Below, in pieces: positions 39,200-49,056 of a stretch of DNA of 64,000 nucleotides (positions are counted from its first letter, which is position 1; every line of letters starts with the position of its first letter). Location of the stretch: NCBI RefSeq assembly GCF_010731655.1, contig NZ_AP022619.1:4960001-5024000 (forward strand), read 5' to 3'. Made by a program: the position numbers and the translations under genes. The notes below the pieces were generated by a model. That model had not been told where the DNA came from. It worked only from the letters and a program-made list of their open reading frames with translations, and made no database searches. Source of the stretch: Mycobacterium paraseoulense. Lineage in GTDB: Bacteria > Actinomycetota > Actinomycetes > Mycobacteriales > Mycobacteriaceae.

Positions 39200-39568
39200 G
39201 TGATTCAGCAGGAATCGCGGCTGAAGGTCGCCGACAACACCGGCGCCAAGGAGATCTTGTGCATCCGGGTGCTCGGCGGTTCGTCGCGACGCTACGCCGG
39301 CATCGGAGACGTCATCGTCGCCACCGTCAAGGACGCCATCCCCGGCGGCAACGTCAAGCGTGGGGATGTCGTCAAGGCCGTCGTGGTACGCACGGTCAAG
39401 GAGCGCCGCCGCCCCGACGGCAGCTACATCAAGTTCGACGAGAACGCCGCGGTGATCATCAAGCCCGACAACGACCCGCGTGGCACGCGCATTTTCGGGC
39501 CGGTCGGCCGCGAACTGCGTGAGAAGCGGTTCATGAAGATCATCTCGCTTGCCCCGGAGGTGTTGTAG
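39200..39568 (+). CDS. rplN: 50S ribosomal protein L14
   Basis: The protein has 122 residues, the exact family length. L14 forms an intersubunit bridge and is the binding site of the silencing factor Rsf[27 protein letters not shown] and the C-terminal [12 protein letters not shown] are typical. The GTG start has CAGGAG 6 to 8 nt upstream. It is the first gene of the spc operon and its stop abuts rplX. Confidence 0.97.
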
Positions 39569-39886
39569 ATGAAGGTCCGCAAAGGCGACACCGTCTTGGT
39601 CATCGCGGGCAAGGACAAAGGCGCCAAAGGCAAGGTGCTGCAGGCCTACCCGGAGCGCAATCGGGTGCTGGTCGAGGGCGTCAACCGGATCAAGAAGCAC
39701 ACCGCGATCTCGAGCAACCAGCGCGGAGCCCAGTCGGGCGGAATCGTCACGCAGGAAGCCCCGATCCACGTCTCCAACGTGATGGTGGTCGACGCTGACG
39801 GCAAGCCCGCTCGGGTCGGTTACCGGGTCGACGAGGAGACCGGCAAGCGGGTCCGCATCTCCAAGCGCAACGGTAAGGACATCTAG
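39569..39886 (+). CDS. rplX: 50S ribosomal protein L24
   Basis: The protein has 105 residues. L24 initiates 50S assembly. The KOW motif [23 protein letters not shown] lies at the N terminus. It directly follows rplN with no gap, and rplE follows after one base. Confidence 0.97.
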   Translation: MKVRKGDTVLVIAGKDKGAKGKVLQAYPERNRVLVEGVNRIKKHTAISSNQRGAQSGGIVTQEAPIHVSNVMVVDADGKPARVGYRVDEETGKRVRISKRNGKDI

Positions 39887-39887
39887 C

Positions 39888-40451
39888 ATGACCACAGCAG
39901 AGAAGGTGCAGCCGCGCCTGAAGGAGCGCTACCGCAACGAGATTCGTGATTCGTTGCAGCAGCAGTTCGGCTACTCCAACGTCATGCAGATCCCGACCGT
40001 GACGAAGGTCGTCGTCAACATGGGCGTCGGCGACGCGGCGCGAGACGCGAAGCTGATCAACGGCGCGGTCAACGACCTGGCGCTGATCACCGGGCAGCGG
40101 CCCGAGATCCGCCGGGCGCGCAAGTCCATCGCCCAGTTCAAGCTGCGCGAGGGCATGCCGATCGGCGCCCGGGTCACCCTGCGTGGGGACCGGATGTGGG
40201 AGTTCCTGGACCGTCTCACCTCGATCGCGCTGCCGCGTATCCGCGACTTCCGGGGGCTGTCGCCCAAGCAGTTCGACGGTGTCGGCAACTACACCTTCGG
40301 GCTGGCTGAGCAGTCGGTGTTCCACGAGATCGACGTGGACAAGATCGACCGGGTCCGCGGCATGGACATCAACGTCGTCACCTCGGCGACGACCGACGAC
40401 GAAGGACGAGCGCTGTTGCGGGCCCTCGGCTTTCCCTTCAAGGAGAACTGA
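39888..40451 (+). CDS. rplE: 50S ribosomal protein L5
   Basis: The protein has 187 residues. L5 binds 5S rRNA in the central protuberance. [47 protein letters not shown] and [17 protein letters not shown] are conserved blocks. It precedes the zinc-type S14 gene by 4 nt. Confidence 0.97.
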   Translation: MTTAEKVQPRLKERYRNEIRDSLQQQFGYSNVMQIPTVTKVVVNMGVGDAARDAKLINGAVNDLALITGQRPEIRRARKSIAQFKLREGMPIGARVTLRGDRMWEFLDRLTSIALPRIRDFRGLSPKQFDGVGNYTFGLAEQSVFHEIDVDKIDRVRGMDINVVTSATTDDEGRALLRALGFPFKEN

Positions 40452-40455
40452 GCAG

Positions 40456-40641
40456 ATGGCGAAGAAGGCACTGGTCAACAAGGCCGCACGTAAGCCGAAG
40501 TTCGCGGTGCGCGGCTACACGCGCTGCAACAGGTGCGGCCGCCCGCGCGCGGTCTTCCGCAAATTCGGGCTGTGCAGGATCTGCCTGCGCGAGATGGCGC
40601 ACGCGGGCGAACTGCCCGGCGTGCAAAAGAGCAGTTGGTAA
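40456..40641 (+). CDS. rpsZ: 30S ribosomal protein S14, zinc-binding type
   Basis: The protein has 61 residues. Four Cys in [20 protein letters not shown] form the zinc site that marks the short, zinc-dependent S14 paralogue (rpsN1/rpsZ). Mycobacteria also carry a zinc-free S14 elsewhere that replaces it during zinc starvation under Zur control. This copy is the one in the spc operon. Confidence 0.96.
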   Translation: MAKKALVNKAARKPKFAVRGYTRCNRCGRPRAVFRKFGLCRICLREMAHAGELPGVQKSSW

Positions 40642-40708
40642 CAAGCCCCAAACAGTTGCGCGGTAGGCCCGGGACGGGAACCGCCGCGAGGAAGGTGACA
40701 CGCCTGTC

Positions 40709-41107
40709 ATGACCATGACGGACCCGATCGCAGACTTCTTGACACGTCTGCGCAACGCCAATTCGGCGTATCACGACGAGGTGACGTTGCCGCACTCGAA
40801 GATCAAGGCCAACATCGCCCAGATCCTCAAGGCCGAGGGCTACATCACCGACTACCGGACCGAAGACGCCCGGGTCGGCAAGTCGCTCGTCGTCCAGCTC
40901 AAGTACGGCCCGAGCCGGGAGCGCAGCATCGCCGGCTTGCGGCGAGTGTCCAAGCCCGGTCTGCGGGTGTATGCGAAATCCACCAACCTGCCGCGCGTGC
41001 TCGGCGGCCTGGGCGTGGCGATCATCTCGACCTCCTCGGGCCTGCTGACCGATCGTCAGGCGGCCAGACAGGGCGTGGGCGGCGAAGTCCTCGCGTACGT
41101 GTGGTAG
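40709..41107 (+). CDS. rpsH: 30S ribosomal protein S8
   Basis: The protein has 132 residues. S8 binds helix 21 of 16S rRNA and is the translational repressor of the spc operon in E. coli. [20 protein letters not shown] and the C-terminal [26 protein letters not shown] are typical. An in-frame ATG two codons later is a possible start. A 67-nt gap before it is the longest inside the operon. Confidence 0.97.
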   Translation: MTMTDPIADFLTRLRNANSAYHDEVTLPHSKIKANIAQILKAEGYITDYRTEDARVGKSLVVQLKYGPSRERSIAGLRRVSKPGLRVYAKSTNLPRVLGGLGVAIISTSSGLLTDRQAARQGVGGEVLAYVW

Positions 41108-41128
41108 CGGGAGAGGCAGCAATAGATT

Positions 41129-41668
41129 ATGTCGCGCATTGGTAAGCAGCCGGTTCCGGTTCCATCCGGAGTCGACGTAACGATCGAGGGTCAGAACGTC
41201 TCGGTGAAGGGCCCCAAGGGCAGCCTGAATCTGACCGTCGCCGAACCGATTACGGTCGCGCGCAACGAAGATGGCGCGATCGTGGTCGCCCGTCCCAACG
41301 ACGAGCGGCGCAACCGCTCGCTGCACGGGCTGTCGCGCACCCTGGTGTCCAACCTGGTCACCGGCGTGACCGAGGGGTACACCACCAAGATGGAGATCTT
41401 CGGGGTCGGTTACCGCGTGCAGCTCAAGGGCGCCAACCTCGAGTTCGCGCTGGGCTACAGCCACCCGGTGGTCATCGAGGCGCCCGAGGGCATCACGTTC
41501 GCGGTGCAGTCACCGACGAAGTTCTCGATCTCCGGGATCGACAAGCAGAAGGTCGGCCAGATCTCGGCGAACATCCGCCGTCTGCGCCGTCCCGACCCGT
41601 ACAAGGGCAAGGGCGTGCGCTACGAGGGTGAGCAGATCCGCCGCAAGGTCGGAAAGACAGGTAAGTAG
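41129..41668 (+). CDS. rplF: 50S ribosomal protein L6
   Basis: The protein has 179 residues. L6 lies near the factor-binding site and the sarcin-ricin loop. [21 protein letters not shown] and the C-terminal [20 protein letters not shown] are characteristic. rplR follows after 2 nt. Confidence 0.97.
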   Translation: MSRIGKQPVPVPSGVDVTIEGQNVSVKGPKGSLNLTVAEPITVARNEDGAIVVARPNDERRNRSLHGLSRTLVSNLVTGVTEGYTTKMEIFGVGYRVQLKGANLEFALGYSHPVVIEAPEGITFAVQSPTKFSISGIDKQKVGQISANIRRLRRPDPYKGKGVRYEGEQIRRKVGKTGK

Positions 41669-41670
41669 CC

Positions 41671-42078
41671 ATGGCGCAAAAACAAGCTGACACCGCCGCG
41701 CGGAAGCCGGTGGGGCAGAGCGTATCCGCGACTCGTCGGGTCTCCCGGCTGCGCCGGCATGCGCGGCTGCGCAAGAAGATCACGGGCACCCCGGAGCGTC
41801 CGCGGCTCGTCGTCAACCGGTCCGCGCGGCACATCCACGTGCAGCTGGTCAACGACGAGAACGGCACCACCGTGGCCGCCGCGTCCTCCATCGAGGACGA
41901 CGTGCGTGGCCTGCAAGGCGACAAGAAGGCCCGCAGCGTGCGGGTAGGCCAGTTGATTGCCGAGCGCGCCAAGGCCGCCGGTATCGACACCGCGGTCTTC
42001 GACCGCGGTGGGTATACCTACGGCGGACGGATCGCGGCGCTGGCCGATGCCGCACGCGAGAACGGATTGAGTTTCTAG
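41671..42078 (+). CDS. rplR: 50S ribosomal protein L18
   Basis: The protein has 135 residues. L18 carries 5S rRNA into the ribosome. A short variable N-terminal extension precedes the core [34 protein letters not shown]; the end [26 protein letters not shown] is typical. Confidence 0.97.
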   Translation: MAQKQADTAARKPVGQSVSATRRVSRLRRHARLRKKITGTPERPRLVVNRSARHIHVQLVNDENGTTVAAASSIEDDVRGLQGDKKARSVRVGQLIAERAKAAGIDTAVFDRGGYTYGGRIAALADAARENGLSF

Positions 42079-42119
42079 ATGATGATCGAGACCTCGAACA
42101 AGCCTGGAAGGACCGCATA

Positions 42120-42791
42120 ATGGCGGAACAGTCGGCCGGCGGGCAAGGCCCAGACAGCCGTGACTCGCGCGGTGACCGCGACAGCCGCGGTCGGCGCGAC
42201 GGTGACCGCGGCCGTGGCCGCGATCGCGACGGCGACAAGAGCAACTACCTCGAGCGGGTCGTCGCCATCAACCGCGTCTCCAAGGTGGTCAAGGGCGGTA
42301 GGCGCTTCAGCTTCACCGCGTTGGTCATCGTGGGTGACGGCAACGGAATGGTCGGCGTCGGCTACGGCAAGGCCAAGGAAGTCCCGGCCGCCATCGCCAA
42401 GGGCGTGGAGGAGGCGCGCAAGGGCTTCTTCCGGGTGCCGCTGATCGGCGGCACCATCACGCACCCGGTGCAGGGTGAGGCGGCCGCGGGCGTGGTGCTG
42501 CTGCGCCCGGCCAGCCCCGGTACCGGTGTGATCGCCGGCGGCGCGGTGCGTGCGGTGCTGGAATGCGCTGGTGTGCGCGACATCCTGGCCAAATCATTGG
42601 GCAGCGACAACGCGATCAACGTGGTGCACGCCACGGTTACCGCGCTCAAGCTGCTGCAGCGTCCCGAGGAGGTGGCTGCCCGGCGCGGCCTGCCCATCGA
42701 GGACGTCGCCCCGGCCGGAATGCTCAGGGCCCGGCGGGAAAGTGAAGCGCTGGCCGCAAGTGCCGCGCGAGAGGGAACGGCACCGCAATGA
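42120..42791 (+). CDS. rpsE: 30S ribosomal protein S5
   Basis: The protein has 223 residues. The first 40 are an Arg/Asp/Gly-rich extension ([19 protein letters not shown]) seen in actinobacteria. The core starts at [21 protein letters not shown] and includes [17 protein letters not shown] and the [22 protein letters not shown] block. S5 shapes the mRNA entry and decoding region; spectinomycin resistance arises here. Its TGA overlaps the rpmD ATG. Confidence 0.97.
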   Translation: MAEQSAGGQGPDSRDSRGDRDSRGRRDGDRGRGRDRDGDKSNYLERVVAINRVSKVVKGGRRFSFTALVIVGDGNGMVGVGYGKAKEVPAAIAKGVEEARKGFFRVPLIGGTITHPVQGEAAAGVVLLRPASPGTGVIAGGAVRAVLECAGVRDILAKSLGSDNAINVVHATVTALKLLQRPEEVAARRGLPIEDVAPAGMLRARRESEALAASAAREGTAPQ

Positions 42792-42970
42792 GCCAACTGA
42801 AGATCACCCAGGTCCGCAGCACCATCGGGGCCCGCTGGAAGCAGCGGGAAAGCCTGCGCACCCTGGGCCTGCGACGGATCCGCCACTCGGTGATCCGTGA
42901 GGACAACCCACAAACCCGCGGCCTGATCGCGGTGGTCAACCACCTGGTCGTGGTGGAGGAGGCCAAGTGA
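42788..42970 (+). CDS. rpmD: 50S ribosomal protein L30
   Basis: The protein has 60 residues, the standard length. [28 protein letters not shown] is the family signature. It overlaps rpsE (ATGA) at its start and rplO (GTGA) at its end, so the three are translationally coupled. Confidence 0.96.
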   Translation: MSQLKITQVRSTIGARWKQRESLRTLGLRRIRHSVIREDNPQTRGLIAVVNHLVVVEEAK

Positions 42971-43407
42971 CCATCAAGCTGCACGACCTGAAGCCGGCCC
43001 CCGGCTCGAAGACCGCCCGGACCCGGGTCGGTCGCGGTGAGGGCTCGAAGGGCAAGACGGCCGGCCGCGGTACCAAGGGCACCAAGGCCCGCAAGAACGT
43101 GCCGGCCACCTTCGAGGGTGGGCAGATGCCGATTCACATGCGGCTGCCCAAACTCAAGGGATTCCGCAACCGGTTCCGCACCGAATACGAGATCGTCAAC
43201 GTCGGCGACATCAACCGGCTGTTCCCGAAGGGCGGCTCCATCGGCGTCGACGACCTGGTGGCCAAGGGCGCTGTTCGCAAGAACGCGTTGGTCAAGGTCC
43301 TCGGCGACGGCAAGCTGACCGTCAAGGTCGAGGTCTCCGCGCACAAGTTCAGCGGCAGCGCCCGCGAGAAGATCACCGCCGCCGGCGGCTCGGCCACCGA
43401 GCTCTGA
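42967..43407 (+). CDS. rplO: 50S ribosomal protein L15
   Basis: The protein has 146 residues. L15 stabilises the 50S core. [35 protein letters not shown] and [18 protein letters not shown] are conserved. The start is GTG. It is the last gene of this operon here; in E. coli secY would follow, but 17.9 kb separate them. Its TGA abuts the stop of the opposite-strand oxidoreductase gene, forming TGATCA. Confidence 0.97.
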   Translation: MTIKLHDLKPAPGSKTARTRVGRGEGSKGKTAGRGTKGTKARKNVPATFEGGQMPIHMRLPKLKGFRNRFRTEYEIVNVGDINRLFPKGGSIGVDDLVAKGAVRKNALVKVLGDGKLTVKVEVSAHKFSGSAREKITAAGGSATEL

Positions 43408-44334
43408 TCAGCCCAACCGCGGAATGACCTCCGCGGCAAGGCGTTCCATCTGCTCGCGGTTCTCTGCGACGTCGACGCCGACCGGGTTGAGCAACAGGTA
43501 CTCCGCGCCGGCATCGATCACCTGTTGCAGCCCGTGCGCGACGTCGTCGGGCGTGCCCGAGACCGGTACATCCTCGACGCCCGGCATCTTGCCGTAGATC
43601 CGCCGCAGCCCGGCGAGCACCCGCTCACGGGCCCGTGCCGCACCGTCGTCCACCATGAGGTAGACGCGCTTGCCGATGGTGAAATGCGCCGGGTCCCTTT
43701 GCTGTTCGTCGAGTTCACGGCGCACCACGGTGACGGCTCCGGCGAAGGCCTCGGTGGTCGACGAACCGGCGCCCAGGAACGAGTCGCCGTGGCGAACCGC
43801 GCGGGCCAGGGCCTTGGGCGCCAGGCCGCCGAACCAGATGGGCGGGTGCGGACGCTGCACCGGTTTGGGCGCGATCGGGAGGTCGTCGACGTCGCGGAAC
43901 CGGCCGTGGAAGGTGACCCGGGGCTCGTCGGACCAGGCGGCCTTCATCAACTTGAGGCCCTCAGTGAAATATGAGATGTACGTTTCCTTCTCGACGCCGA
44001 ATGCCGCGAATTTGCGGAATCCGCCGCCGGTCCCCACACCGACGTCCAGCCTGCCGTGGCTCAGCCTGTCGACCGCGGTGACCGAAGAGGCCAGCTGTAG
44101 CGGGTCGTGTAGCGACGTCACCAGCACGGCGACCCCCAGGCGCAGGCGTTCGGTGCAGGCCGCGCAGTAGGCCAGCAGCTCCAGCGGCGCCAGCAGCGGC
44201 GCCTCGCCGATGATCTGCTCGAGCACCCAGCCGCCCTCAAACCCGAGTTCCTCGGCGCGGGCCAGGTAACCGCGCAGCCCGTCGGCGTCGAACCCGTCGT
44301 CGTCGAACTGGGGGATGGCGATCGAGAACCTCAC
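43408..44334 (-). CDS. LLM-class (F420- or flavin-dependent) oxidoreductase
   Basis: The protein has 308 residues of the luciferase-like TIM-barrel family. It shows FSIAIPQFDDDGFD, LRLGVAVLVTSLHDPLQLASSVTAVDRLSHGRLDVGVGTGG, and PHPPIWFGGLAPKALARAVRHGD. In mycobacteria most such enzymes use coenzyme F420; the substrate is unknown. The GTG start lies exactly 6 nt after TACGGT on its strand, as for a leaderless mRNA. It is divergent from sppA, 39 bp apart. Confidence 0.88.
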   Translation of the reverse strand: MRFSIAIPQFDDDGFDADGLRGYLARAEELGFEGGWVLEQIIGEAPLLAPLELLAYCAACTERLRLGVAVLVTSLHDPLQLASSVTAVDRLSHGRLDVGVGTGGGFRKFAAFGVEKETYISYFTEGLKLMKAAWSDEPRVTFHGRFRDVDDLPIAPKPVQRPHPPIWFGGLAPKALARAVRHGDSFLGAGSSTTEAFAGAVTVVRRELDEQQRDPAHFTIGKRVYLMVDDGAARARERVLAGLRRIYGKMPGVEDVPVSGTPDDVAHGLQQVIDAGAEYLLLNPVGVDVAENREQMERLAAEVIPRLG

Positions 44335-44361
44335 CCCACCACCGTACGGCGGCGCTGTCGG

Positions 44362-44367
44362 TACGCT
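44362..44367 (+). promoter_or_regulatory. -10 element for leaderless sppA mRNA
   Basis: TACGCT is followed by 6 nt and the ATG of sppA at 44374. It is the third occurrence of the same hexamer and spacing in this window. Confidence 0.55.
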
Positions 44368-44373
44368 GCAGAC

Positions 44374-46143
44374 ATGTTCGCCTTCCTGCCCTCGATCCCC
44401 GGTGTCGACGACGTCCGCGCGCTGGCCGGCCGCGTCGACACCGCCCGCCACCACGGCGTACCCAACGGCTGCGTGCTCGAGCTCGACCTGCGTTCGGCAC
44501 CGCCGGAGTCGGCGGGGTTCGACCCACTGGCGATCTTCACCGGCGGGAAGCCGATGGCGCTTCGCGACGCGGTCGCCGCCATCCACCGCGCGGCCGAGGA
44601 CCCGCGGGTCGCCGGCCTGATCGCCCGGGTGCAACTAGCCGCCTCAGCGCCGGCGGCGGTGCAGGAACTGCGCGAGGCCATCGCCGCGTTCAGCGCCGCC
44701 AAGCCGACGCTGGCGTGGGCCGAGACCTACCCGGGCACGCTGTCCTACTACCTGGCCTCGGCCTTCGGCGAGGTGTGGATGCAGCCGTCGGGAAGCGTCG
44801 GGCTGATCGGCTTCGCCAGCAACGCCACCTTCCTGCGCGACGCGTTCGACAAGGCGGGCATCGAACCGCAGTTCGTGGCGCGCGGCCAATACAAGTCCGC
44901 GGCTAACCGATTCACCGAGCACGGCTTCACGACGGCCCATCGCGAGGCCGTCACCGGGATGCTGGAAAGCCTGCAGGAGCAGGCGTGGCGGGCGATCGCC
45001 GAGTCGCGCAAGCTCGACATCGATGCGCTCGACGCGCTGGCCGACCGCGCACCGCTGTTGCGGGACGACGCTGTGGCGGCCGGCCTGCTCGACCGGATCG
45101 GGTTCCGCGACGAGGCCTACGCGCGCATAGCGGAACTTGTTGGCGTAAAGGATGTTTCGGATGAGACCGAACCGCCGCGGCTGTATTTGACCCGGTATGC
45201 CGGCGCGGCCCGCTCCCGGTTGGCGCCGCCCAGACCGCCGGTGCCCGGCCGGCGGCCCAAGCCGACCCTGGCCGTCGTCACGCTCGACGGCATGATCGTC
45301 GACGGACGCGGTGGTCCCGGTTTCCTGCCGTTCGGCGCCTCCACCGCCGGCGGCGACACCATCGGGGCGGCGCTGCGGGAGGCGGCCGCCGACGAGTCGG
45401 TGTCCGCGATCGTGCTGCGGGTCAACAGCCCCGGCGGCACGATCACCGCGTCGGAGAGCATCTGGCGCGAGGTGACCAGGGCCCGCACCCGCGGCAAGCC
45501 GGTGGTGGCGTCCATGGGTGCGGTCGCCGCCTCCGGGGGCTACTACGTCTCGATGGGGGCCGACGCGATCGTCGCCAACCCGGCGACCGTCACCGGGTCG
45601 ATCGGGGTGATCACCGGTAAGCTGGTGATCCGAGACCTGTTGGAGCGGTTGGGGGTCGGGTCGGATACCGTGCGCACCAACGCCAATGCCGACGCGTGGT
45701 CGATGGACGCGCCGTTCACCCCGGAGCAGCAGGCTCACCGCGAGGCCGAGGCTGACCTGTTCTACGCGGACTTCGTCCGGCGCGTCGCCGAGGCGCGCAA
45801 CCTGACCGCCGACGCGGTCGAACGCGTTGCGCAGGGGCGAATTTGGACCGGCGCCGACGCCCTCAAGCACGGCCTGGTCGACGAACTCGGCGGCTTGCGC
45901 ACCGCGGTGCGCCGTGCCAAGGTGCTGGCCGGCCTGGACGAGGACAGCGAAGTGCGCGTGGTCAGCTACCCGGGTTCCTCGCTGCTGGACATGCTGCGGC
46001 CCCGGGCCTCGTCCCAGCCGGCCGCGTCGCTGCCGGACGCGCTGGCGGCGCTGCTCGGCCGCACCGTCGGCGGCATCCTGGACAACGTCGAGCAGACGCT
46101 GAACGGCGCCACCGTGTTGTGGCCCGGGCGGTCGCGGTTCTGA
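44374..46143 (+). CDS. sppA: Signal peptide peptidase SppA, 67K type (protease IV)
   Basis: The protein has 589 residues and two peptidase S49 domains. The general-base Lys is in ARGQYKSAANRFTEHG (Lys174) in the first half, and the nucleophilic Ser is in AVAASGGYYVSMGAD (Ser387) in the second, as in E. coli SppA. It digests cleaved signal peptides in the membrane. No N-terminal transmembrane anchor is visible, unlike the E. coli enzyme, so membrane attachment is unclear. It corresponds to Rv0724. Confidence 0.94.
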   Translation: MFAFLPSIPGVDDVRALAGRVDTARHHGVPNGCVLELDLRSAPPESAGFDPLAIFTGGKPMALRDAVAAIHRAAEDPRVAGLIARVQLAASAPAAVQELREAIAAFSAAKPTLAWAETYPGTLSYYLASAFGEVWMQPSGSVGLIGFASNATFLRDAFDKAGIEPQFVARGQYKSAANRFTEHGFTTAHREAVTGMLESLQEQAWRAIAESRKLDIDALDALADRAPLLRDDAVAAGLLDRIGFRDEAYARIAELVGVKDVSDETEPPRLYLTRYAGAARSRLAPPRPPVPGRRPKPTLAVVTLDGMIVDGRGGPGFLPFGASTAGGDTIGAALREAAADESVSAIVLRVNSPGGTITASESIWREVTRARTRGKPVVASMGAVAASGGYYVSMGADAIVANPATVTGSIGVITGKLVIRDLLERLGVGSDTVRTNANADAWSMDAPFTPEQQAHREAEADLFYADFVRRVAEARNLTADAVERVAQGRIWTGADALKHGLVDELGGLRTAVRRAKVLAGLDEDSEVRVVSYPGSSLLDMLRPRASSQPAASLPDALAALLGRTVGGILDNVEQTLNGATVLWPGRSRF

Positions 46144-46147
46144 CGAA

Positions 46148-47062
46148 CTACCCGGTGAGCTCGCCGCTGATGAAGATGATCTCGCCGAGCGGGTCGTCGT
46201 TTTCCGGGGGTGGCGCCTCGATGCCTTGGCGCCGGAACAATTCCGTCCGGGTGGTCCCTTCGACGTCCCACCTCTTGGACCGCAGATAGTCCACGACGTG
46301 GTTGCGCTCGCCGGCGTAGACCAGCGACGCCATGTCGATATCCACCCCGTGTTCGCGGAAGGAACCCGACATCTCCCGCACCTTGTCGGCGTCGAAATCG
46401 ACGATGCCGGGCACGAACTCGGTGGCGATCGTGCTGCCGGGCGCGCTGAGTGTGGTGATGTTGTCGAACAACCGGTCCTGGGCCTCGGGTGGCAGGTAGA
46501 TCAGCAGACCCTCGGCCAGCCACGCGGTGGGCGCCGTCGCATCGAATCCGGCCGCCTTCAGCGCCGTCGGCCAGTCGGCGCGCAGGTCGATCGGGACCGT
46601 GCGCCGCGTCGCGGTGGGTTCGGCCGGGATCCCGGCCAACGTGGCGGTCTTGAACTCGATCACGCGTGGCTGGTCGATCTCGTAGACCACCGTGCCGTCC
46701 GGCCATGGCAACCGGTAGGCGCGCGAGTCCAGCCCCGATGCGAGGATCACCACCTGCCGGATTCCGCCCTGGGTCGCCTTGACGAAGTAGTCGTCGAAAT
46801 ACTTGGTGCGCACGGCCATTCCGTCGACCATGGCCTGCATGCGGACCAGGGATGCGTTCTCGATCGCGTCGAGGTCGAGCTCGCCGTCCATCATCTTGGT
46901 GAAGAAGGCCACGCCGACCGCGCGAACCAGCGGCTCGGCGAACGGGTCGTGGATGAGGCCGCGGGGATCCTTCGTCGCCATGGCGCGACCGGCGGCCACC
47001 ATGGTCGCCGTCGCGCCCACACTGGACGCCAGATCCCACTCGTCGTCGTGAGCGCGTGACAT
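46148..47062 (-). CDS. SAM-dependent methyltransferase, TIGR00027/LCMT family, paralogue 1 (Rv0726c-like)
   Basis: The protein has 304 residues. Family blocks are [37 protein letters not shown], the SAM site [31 protein letters not shown] and [21 protein letters not shown]. These mycobacterial proteins resemble leucine carboxyl methyltransferases; their substrates are mostly unknown. ATG 47062 was chosen because TAGGGT lies 7 nt upstream; the frame extends 6 codons further. It is the last of three tandem paralogues. Confidence 0.9.
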   Translation of the reverse strand: MSRAHDDEWDLASSVGATATMVAAGRAMATKDPRGLIHDPFAEPLVRAVGVAFFTKMMDGELDLDAIENASLVRMQAMVDGMAVRTKYFDDYFVKATQGGIRQVVILASGLDSRAYRLPWPDGTVVYEIDQPRVIEFKTATLAGIPAEPTATRRTVPIDLRADWPTALKAAGFDATAPTAWLAEGLLIYLPPEAQDRLFDNITTLSAPGSTIATEFVPGIVDFDADKVREMSGSFREHGVDIDMASLVYAGERNHVVDYLRSKRWDVEGTTRTELFRRQGIEAPPPENDDPLGEIIFISGELTG

Positions 47063-47084
47063 AGCCGAAACCCTAGCCAATCCG

Positions 47085-47999
47085 CTACGCCAGCGTCGCG
47101 GCGACGTAGCTCAACTCGCCGAAGGTGGCCGACATCTCGTCCTCGGGGAATTCGAACCCGTTCTGCGCGTACAACTCCCGCGCCGGATGCGCCGTCACCC
47201 GCCAGCCGAGGGCATTGAGGTAGTCGGCGACGACGTTGCGTTCCCCGCGGTAGAACAAGTCGGCCGCGTTGAGGTTGAGGCCGAATCGCTGCCACCGTTC
47301 GCTGATGCGCTGCAACCGCTCGTCGGAGAACGCGTTGGGGTCGGGCACATGTTCGGTGGCCAGCCGGCTGCCCGGCGCGCTGAGCGCGGTGATGTTGTCG
47401 AACAGCCGGTCCTGGGCCTCGGGCGGCAGGTAGGGGAGCAGCCCTTCCGCGCTCCACGCGGTCGGCTGCGTTGTGTCGAATCCGCCGTCGCGCAACGCCG
47501 TCGGCCAGTCATCGCGCAGATCGATGGCGATCGTCCGGCGCTCGGCCGTCGGGGCGGCCCCGAGCCCGGCGAGGGTGTCCGTCTTGAACGCGATCACCTG
47601 TGGCTGGTCGATCTCGTAGACGACGGTCCCGGCGGGCCAGGCCAGCCGGTAGGCCCTGGTGTCCAGGCCGGAAGCCAGGATCACCGCTTGTCGCACACCG
47701 TCTTTGGTGGCGCCGATGAAGAAGTCGTCGAAGAACCGCGTCCGAACCGTGATCTGCTCGGTGCGGGCCTTGCGGTTGAACAGCGGGTCGTCCTCGAAAT
47801 CGACCTGCCCGTCGACGATGCGGATGAAGGGCTCCAGGCCGACGGCGCGGACCAGCGGTTCGGCCAGCGGATCGTCGAGCAGCGGGTCGGGTCCCTGCGA
47901 CGCCACCGCGCGGGACGCCGCCACCATGGTGGCCGTCGCCCCCACGCTGTGCCCGGGTCCCCAACTGTCGCCTTCCGTGCGTCCCGATTCCACCGTCAT
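47085..47999 (-). CDS. SAM-dependent methyltransferase, TIGR00027 family, paralogue 2
   Basis: The protein has 304 residues, with the same blocks: [61 protein letters not shown] and [17 protein letters not shown]. It differs from its neighbours mainly in the N-terminal 20 residues and the segment after the first block. The start ATG 47999 lies 10 bp after the stop of paralogue 3, so the two are probably one transcript; the longer frame would run into that gene. Confidence 0.9.
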   Translation of the reverse strand: MTVESGRTEGDSWGPGHSVGATATMVAASRAVASQGPDPLLDDPLAEPLVRAVGLEPFIRIVDGQVDFEDDPLFNRKARTEQITVRTRFFDDFFIGATKDGVRQAVILASGLDTRAYRLAWPAGTVVYEIDQPQVIAFKTDTLAGLGAAPTAERRTIAIDLRDDWPTALRDGGFDTTQPTAWSAEGLLPYLPPEAQDRLFDNITALSAPGSRLATEHVPDPNAFSDERLQRISERWQRFGLNLNAADLFYRGERNVVADYLNALGWRVTAHPARELYAQNGFEFPEDEMSATFGELSYVAATLA

Positions 48000-48009
48000 G
48001 CAATGGCTC

Positions 48010-48960
48010 CTATTTCTTCTCCAAAGTGCCGCTGACGTAGAGCATTTCGCCCATGCGCATGTCGTCGTCCTCGAGCGGCGGAAGCCCATTGGCCGAGAAC
48101 AACTCCCGGATGGTGACGCCGTTCAGCGCCCAGCCCCGGTCGCGCAGGTAGGGGGCCGCCTCGTTGCGTTCCCCGAAGTACACCAGCCCCGCCATGTCGA
48201 GGTCGAAGCCGTGCGCACGCCAGCGTTCGGAGATCTGCTGCATGCGCTCCCTCATCTTGTCCTCGTCGCCGGGCTCGCGATTGGGCGCGCTTTCGACGGC
48301 CAACCGGCTGCCCGGTGCGCTGAGTTCGGTAATGGTGTCCAGCAGTCGGTCCTGCGCCTCCGGGGGCAGGTAGCCGAGCAGACCCTCGGCGCTCCATGCG
48401 CTCGGCCTGGCCGGGTCGAAGCCGGCGGCCCGCAATGCGGTGGGCCAGTCGTCGCGCAGGTCGACGGTCACCACGCGCCGGTCGGCGGTGGGCGCGGCGC
48501 CCAGTTCGGTGAGGGTGCGCGACTTGAAGTCGACGACCTGCGGCTGATCGACCTCGTAGACGACGGTCCCGGCGGGCCAGGCCAGCCGGTAGGCGCGGGC
48601 GTCCAGCCCAGAGGCCAGGATCACCGCCTGCGTGATTCCCGCGTGGGTCGCGTCCAGGAAGAACTCGTCGAAGAACTTGGTGCGCACCGCCATGTTGTCG
48701 GCCATCCGGGACATCGCGCCGGTGGACCCGGTGGCCCCGTCGTGCACGTCGTTCAGGTCGTCCGGATTGACCTCGCCTGTTGCCAGCCGGGTGAGCAGGT
48801 CCACGCCGACGGCCCGGACCAGCGGCTCGGCGAACGGGTCGTCGATCAGCGGACGGTCGGCGCGGGTGGCCACGGCCCGGGCGGCGGCCACCATGGTCGC
48901 GGTCACCCCGACGCTGGACGCCAGGTCCCAGGTGTCGCCCTCATACCTGGTGGAAGTCAT
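48010..48960 (-). CDS. SAM-dependent methyltransferase, TIGR00027 family, paralogue 3
   Basis: The protein has 316 residues: [82 protein letters not shown] and [17 protein letters not shown]. An insert at about residues 70-90 ([17 protein letters not shown]) distinguishes it. It is the first gene of the tandem trio and is divergent from the SDR gene across an AT-rich 96-bp region (48961-49056). Confidence 0.91.
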   Translation of the reverse strand: MTSTRYEGDTWDLASSVGVTATMVAAARAVATRADRPLIDDPFAEPLVRAVGVDLLTRLATGEVNPDDLNDVHDGATGSTGAMSRMADNMAVRTKFFDEFFLDATHAGITQAVILASGLDARAYRLAWPAGTVVYEVDQPQVVDFKSRTLTELGAAPTADRRVVTVDLRDDWPTALRAAGFDPARPSAWSAEGLLGYLPPEAQDRLLDTITELSAPGSRLAVESAPNREPGDEDKMRERMQQISERWRAHGFDLDMAGLVYFGERNEAAPYLRDRGWALNGVTIRELFSANGLPPLEDDDMRMGEMLYVSGTLEKK

Positions 48961-49056
48961 AGTTGCCCCTGTTCGGATCTAGTTAATCTAATATTTAGCC
49001 GATATAACAAGCTTCTGCCACTGTACGCCCCCCGCGTTTAGCGGCAACCTTGACGG

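Noticed and set aside
47203..48035. Plus-strand frames through the methyltransferase trio
   Set aside because: They are low-complexity and antisense to three genes with clear SAM-binding motifs.
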